NCBI GenBank assembly: GCA_041650175.1
Contig: JBAZLS010000001.1
Location: forward strand, 53,948 to 117,947
DNA from: Minisyncoccus sp041650175
Lineage (GTDB): Bacteria; Patescibacteriota; Minisyncoccia; Minisyncoccales; Minisyncoccaceae
Direction of reading: 5' to 3'
Length of the DNA: 64,000 nucleotides
Every line of letters begins with the position of its first letter. Within the stretch, counting starts at the first letter, position 1. A program made the translations under genes and the position numbers. The notes under the pieces are model-generated. The model had not been told where the DNA came from. It ran no database searches and saw only the letters and a program-made list of their open reading frames with translations. Shown one piece after another: positions 61,411 to 64,000 of the stretch.

Positions 61411-61441
61411 CGGCTTCAATAGTTTAAATTTTATTGAGCCG
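61411..61441 (-). terminator. terminator overlapping the SDR stop codon
   Basis: CGGCTTCAATA and TATTGAGCCG pair (one bulge) around an AT-rich loop; the final codons of the SDR gene lie in the stem. On the minus strand CTTTCTAGTATTTT follows. Confidence 0.6.
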
Positions 61442-62162
61442 TCCATCCTCCGTCAACATATAATACGGAGCCAGTAACATATTTGGCCTCATCCGAAGCT
61501 AAATACACTGCGCTGTAAGCAATATCATTCGGCTCTCCCAAATAGCCTAAAGGAATAGCTGCTTCTATTGCCATTCTAGCTTTTTCATCTTCATTAATAC
61601 TCTTTGTCATTCCAGTTAAAATAAATCCCGGGGCAATAGAATTAACCCTTATTCCAAATGGAGCCAATTCTAGTGAAGCTGTTCGAGTTAATTGATTAAC
61701 TGCCCCTTTGGCAGCACAATAAGCTCCTGCCCCCTTAAAACCAACTTGCCCTAAAATAGAAGCCATATTAATAATTGATCCTTTAATTTTTTTTTCTTTC
61801 ATATAAGAAGAAGCACTACGAATACCATAAAAAACTCCAGTCTGATTAACAGCAATAACCTTGTTCCAAATATTATCAGACATATTTGAAATTTCTCCCA
61901 CAAGGCCAATTCCAGCATTATTTACAATAATATCCAAACTTCCAAATTTAGAAACAGCCAAATCTATTAATTCTTTAACCTCCTCATTTTTTGACGTATC
62001 AGCTATTTTAAAAATTGCGCTTTCTCCCAATTCTCCATCATAAGGATTAATATCAGAAAAAACTACCTTAGCCCCCTCTTTAACAAACATTTCTGCAATA
62101 GCCTTACCAATACCAGAAGAAGCCCCTGTTACAATAGCAATTTTATTTTGAAGTCTCATCAT
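61431..62162 (-). CDS. short-chain dehydrogenase/reductase
   Basis: Classical SDR of 243 residues starting at the ATG pair near 62162; a longer frame upstream overlaps the DUF333-like gene and is not family-like. Cofactor motif TGASSGIG, NNAG, the active-site Ser in NMASILGQ, and Y-x3-K in YCAAKGAV, then PGFILTGM and the C-terminal VTGSVLYVDGGWTAQ. The aspartate at the end of beta-2 (SDINPYDG) favours NAD(H). Substrate unknown; FabG-like and sugar/alcohol dehydrogenases both possible. Confidence 0.92.
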   Translation of the reverse strand: MMRLQNKIAIVTGASSGIGKAIAEMFVKEGAKVVFSDINPYDGELGESAIFKIADTSKNEEVKELIDLAVSKFGSLDIIVNNAGIGLVGEISNMSDNIWNKVIAVNQTGVFYGIRSASSYMKEKKIKGSIINMASILGQVGFKGAGAYCAAKGAVNQLTRTASLELAPFGIRVNSIAPGFILTGMTKSINEDEKARMAIEAAIPLGYLGEPNDIAYSAVYLASDEAKYVTGSVLYVDGGWTAQ

Positions 62163-62178
62163 ATTATTTTTGTTTTTA

Positions 62179-62661
62179 TTATTTATTTTTAAGACTATCT
62201 TCTTTCTGGCAAGTGCCAGCGTAAAAATCTTCATCAAAGCATTCTGATCCATCAGCAAAAGTACATTTTGCATTTTCCTGTGCTAAAGTACTACCCCCAG
62301 ACCAAGCACAAAATTTTTGAGCGATAGTGTCATAGCCTGTAGTTTTTCTTCCTCCAATCGGACAATCTCCTCTCATCATTGCCCCCGTTTCACAAGCACG
62401 ATTGTCGTCAAAATAACATAATCCATATTCACTTCCATCTGGTTTCTTTTCGATAGTTAAAGTTCCACCATTATCTTTGCAATATACACTAGCAGGATTG
62501 GCAATATTTGAATTATCTTGTTGCTGATTTTGATTATTAGTATTTTCCTGCGGAACATTTACTACCTGATTTTTTGGCTTACTTTGAAGTTGATACCAAT
62601 ACAAAAAAATACCCACAATAATTATTAAAACGATAACGACAAATGAAATTTTTTGATTCAT
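62179..62661 (-). CDS. exported DUF333-like cysteine-rich protein
   Basis: 160 residues: TM or signal near 6-24, an Asn/Gln-rich linker (about 38-52), then two DUF333-like units, NPASVYCKDNGGTLTIEKK with CYFDDNRACETGAM, and AQKFCAWSGGSTLAQENAKC with FADGSECFDEDFYAGTC. DUF333 is often called a putative hemolysin domain, but real activity is unknown. The gap to the SDR start is 16 bp. Confidence 0.8.
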   Translation of the reverse strand: MNQKISFVVIVLIIIVGIFLYWYQLQSKPKNQVVNVPQENTNNQNQQQDNSNIANPASVYCKDNGGTLTIEKKPDGSEYGLCYFDDNRACETGAMMRGDCPIGGRKTTGYDTIAQKFCAWSGGSTLAQENAKCTFADGSECFDEDFYAGTCQKEDSLKNK

Positions 62662-62719
62662 AAAATACTATTAATATTAATTATAATAACCTTAGCAAGC
62701 CTCATCATAAAAACTAATA

Positions 62720-63496
62720 TTACTCTTTTACATAATATCTAGCCATAAAACGAGTTTTAAATCCAATCTTTTTGTAAAATTTATTCGGATAAGTACCATC
62801 TTCTGTTGCAAGACATACTTGTTCAATATTTAATCTTTTAGCTTCATTTACACAAAAAAGTGTAATAAGTTTTCCATATCCCTGTCCTCGCACCTCTTGA
62901 ATTGATCCTACATTTGAAATATATCCTAAATTTTCTTCATACGTTAAAGTCGCTACAGCCACTGGTATTAATTCCTTAAAAGCGATAAAATATTCAAATT
63001 TTCCAATTGAATTATTTTTTTTCCATGCACGCTCAGCAAGATCAAAATAATTTCCAAGCTCTCCATAAGGATTTTGCAGATCATTATCGTTATAACACTT
63101 ATCTAGCGTTTCTAACCAAACATTAAGATCTTCCACGGATTCAACTCTTTTTATTTCGTTAAAATTTAATCCTTTAGGTACTTCTTCTTCATAAAACATC
63201 CAAGAATCTTCACTATTAAGTCTATAACCATCTTTTTCTAAAACCTCAATAAAGGGAACAAAAAAATTTGTATTTTCAAAATAAATAGCAGGCTTTCTAT
63301 CAAAAAATTTTAATGTTTTTTCAATTTTATTAATTTTATTTTTATCAATAGGTTGATCAATTAAAGCAAAATTCCAATAAAATGACGGATCTAGCTCATT
63401 GTAAATAATTTTAGCAAAATTCAACAGAATTAATTTACTGACTAATGTATTTTCTTGAATTTTAAGAAATTTTTCTAAAATATTATAATTTGACAT
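62720..63496 (-). CDS. GNAT-family N-acetyltransferase
   Basis: 258 residues from the ATG of MSNYNILEKF; a longer frame to 63601 runs into a type C palindrome and is not used. The acetyl-CoA loop is VRGQGYGKLI (R-G-x-G-Y-G) near 212-222, preceded by YISNVGSIQE and followed by the helix that ends in KLNIEQVCLATED-like text and FYKKIGF. The N-terminal half is a second, degenerate GNAT-like or unrelated domain. Target unknown. Confidence 0.85.
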   Translation of the reverse strand: MSNYNILEKFLKIQENTLVSKLILLNFAKIIYNELDPSFYWNFALIDQPIDKNKINKIEKTLKFFDRKPAIYFENTNFFVPFIEVLEKDGYRLNSEDSWMFYEEEVPKGLNFNEIKRVESVEDLNVWLETLDKCYNDNDLQNPYGELGNYFDLAERAWKKNNSIGKFEYFIAFKELIPVAVATLTYEENLGYISNVGSIQEVRGQGYGKLITLFCVNEAKRLNIEQVCLATEDGTYPNKFYKKIGFKTRFMARYYVKE

Positions 63497-63575
63497 AATC
63501 TTTAACCATATTATATCATTTTGATTAAAACATAACAAAGTATAATAAATAGATAAGAAAGAAATAATACAAAAA

Positions 63576-63600
63576 GATTCCTGCTTTCGCAGGAATGACA
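63576..63600. repeat. type C palindrome (perfect)
   Basis: GATTCCTGC, TTTC, GCAGGAATGACA, identical to 49520-49544. Confidence 0.75.
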
Positions 63601-63640
63601 AGCCGATAGAATGGAAATAGTAGAAGAGGATGTAGAAAAA

Positions 63641-63680
63641 ATTCCTGCTTTCGTCCTCCAGAGGGAGCAGGCGAAAATGA
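63641..63680. repeat. type C palindrome with internal insert
   Basis: ATTCCTGCTTTCGTCCTCCA opens the unit, then GAGGGAGCAGG. It has the same kind of internal insert as 49377-49413. Confidence 0.5.
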
Positions 63681-63687
63681 TAAAAAA

Positions 63688-63706
63688 GCGGAGGAGACAG
63701 GACTCG
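63688..63706 (-). repeat. direct copy of the tRNA-Ser 3' end
   Basis: GCGGAGGAGACAGGACTCG occurs here and at 63853-63871, inside tRNA-Ser. The copy ends at the same T-loop position as the copy beside tRNA-Thr. Confidence 0.88.
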
Positions 63707-63815
63707 GTCTCGCCTCTCGCTTCGCCAGTCGCTCAGCTCGGGCTGACCACCGACTCATGGCTGAACTTGCTAGTTCAGCTCATTCCGTCGTTCGAGTCCT
63801 TGTCTCTTCTTTTAC

Positions 63816-63852
63816 ATAATATAAGACCCACTTCTAGTGGGTCTTGTATTAT
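63816..63852 (-). terminator. hairpin directly after tRNA-Ser
   Basis: ATAATATAAGACCCACT and AGTGGGTCTTGTATTAT pair over 17 bp (one G-T) around TCT, starting 2 nt after the tRNA discriminator. Probable terminator or tRNA 3'-end processing structure. Confidence 0.7.
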
Positions 63853-63853
63853 G

Positions 63854-63936
63854 CGGAGGAGACAGGACTCGAACCTGCAAGCCCTTGCGGGCGCACGCTT
63901 TCCAAGCGTGTTCCTTACCATTCGGAGCACCCCTCC
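63854..63936 (-). tRNA. tRNA-Ser (anticodon GGA)
   Basis: On the minus strand the acceptor GGAGGGG pairs with CTCCTCC (one G-T). The anticodon stem CACGC/GCGTG holds loop TTGGAAA, so the anticodon is GGA (serine, UCC/UCU). A long variable arm (GCCCGCAAGGGC) confirms the serine type. T arm GCAGG-TTCGAGT-CCTGT-like; discriminator G. CCA is not encoded. Confidence 0.93.
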
Positions 63937-63969
63937 ATTTAAAAGGACTAGCAACAAGCTAGCCTAAAA

Positions 63970-64000
63970 TTATTTACCATACAATTCCTTTTCCACTTGC
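63970..64000 (-). CDS. C-terminal tail of a gene beyond the right edge
   Basis: An open minus-strand frame enters from the right edge and stops at TAA (63972-63970); the visible end is QVEKELYGK. Too little is present to name it. Confidence 0.35.
   Translation of the reverse strand, partial: QVEKELYGK

Larger units (their letters stand above)
63497..63853. other. non-coding region between the GNAT gene and tRNA-Ser
   Basis: It holds type C palindromes (63576-63600 and 63641-63680), a direct copy of the tRNA-Ser 3' end (63688-63706), GC-rich CGCTTCGCC/CGCTCAGCTCGG text, an inverted copy of the tRNA T arm (63791-63805), and a long hairpin (63816-63852). A frame that spans it on the plus strand reads through these repeats and is not credible. 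Confidence 0.75.

Noticed and set aside
62163..62273. 37-codon 5' extension of the SDR gene
   Set aside because: It overlaps the DUF333-like gene; SDRs begin a few residues before the TGxxxGIG motif, which the ATG at 62162 provides.
63611..63967. 118-codon plus-strand frame overlapping tRNA-Ser
   Set aside because: It runs through type C repeats, the tRNA-derived copies and antisense to the tRNA; no plausible protein.
1..64000. Alternative genetic code (UGA sense)
   Set aside because: Genes read cleanly with the standard code, and prfB is present with a UGA-dependent frameshift.

Overview
The window looks like a stretch of a Candidate Phyla Radiation (Patescibacteria) chromosome, most likely Parcubacteria-like. 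The grounds are an AT-rich sequence, small and streamlined housekeeping genes, A/T-rich leaders that mostly lack a Shine-Dalgarno motif, a VirD4-like ATPase next to a large membrane protein of unknown function, and several giant secreted proteins with peptidoglycan-binding or lamin-tail domains. The exact lineage is inference. Every long protein gene lies on the minus strand; the plus strand carries only the RNase P RNA and a few very small genes.

Layout. 1-2430: a truncated PLD-SNF2 helicase behind a small XRE regulator with a palindromic operator, a defence-like module. 2509-9840: tRNA-Gln, ftsX, ftsE, prfB (programmed +1 frameshift), tRNA-Thr, an FtsB/DivIC-like gene, lepA and murJ. 9870-10830: rnpB with its own promoter and terminator, then two very small plus-strand genes and two palindromic repeat doublets. 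10830-25820: recJ, pgk, the VirD4-like ATPase with a membrane partner and a sigma4/HARE-HTH protein, secF, secD, a ZIP transporter, a thioredoxin-fold protein, secA, hpf and a histone-H1-like microprotein. 26187-37290: murB, an O-antigen-ligase/TPR protein, a PssA-like enzyme, a lamin-tail/beta-propeller surface protein and a secreted metallopeptidase.

37290-49870 is the accessory core: two RAYT (REP-associated Y1 transposase) genes, several families of short palindromes, a zinc-ribbon microprotein preceded by an 11-bp-phased operator, and two paralogous S-layer-like proteins. 49868-52660 holds an ECF-type sigma factor with a putative anti-sigma partner, a winged-helix regulator, and a striking cluster of 13 GGCCA sites. 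53282-64000 holds clpB behind a CIRCE-like element, an rdgB-like gene, unknown membrane proteins, an Ig-like repeat protein with a peptidoglycan-binding end, an SDR enzyme, a DUF333-like protein, a GNAT enzyme and tRNA-Ser.

The most unusual signals are: (i) RAYT genes with a shared leader hairpin, inside a field of REP/REPIN-like palindromes; (ii) the GGCCA array; (iii) tRNA 3'-end copies, direct and inverted, beside tRNA-Thr and tRNA-Ser; (iv) an 8-bp hairpin abutting the prfB frameshift site; (v) CIRCE in the clpB leader; (vi) four 11-bp-phased CTTAAG-like boxes.
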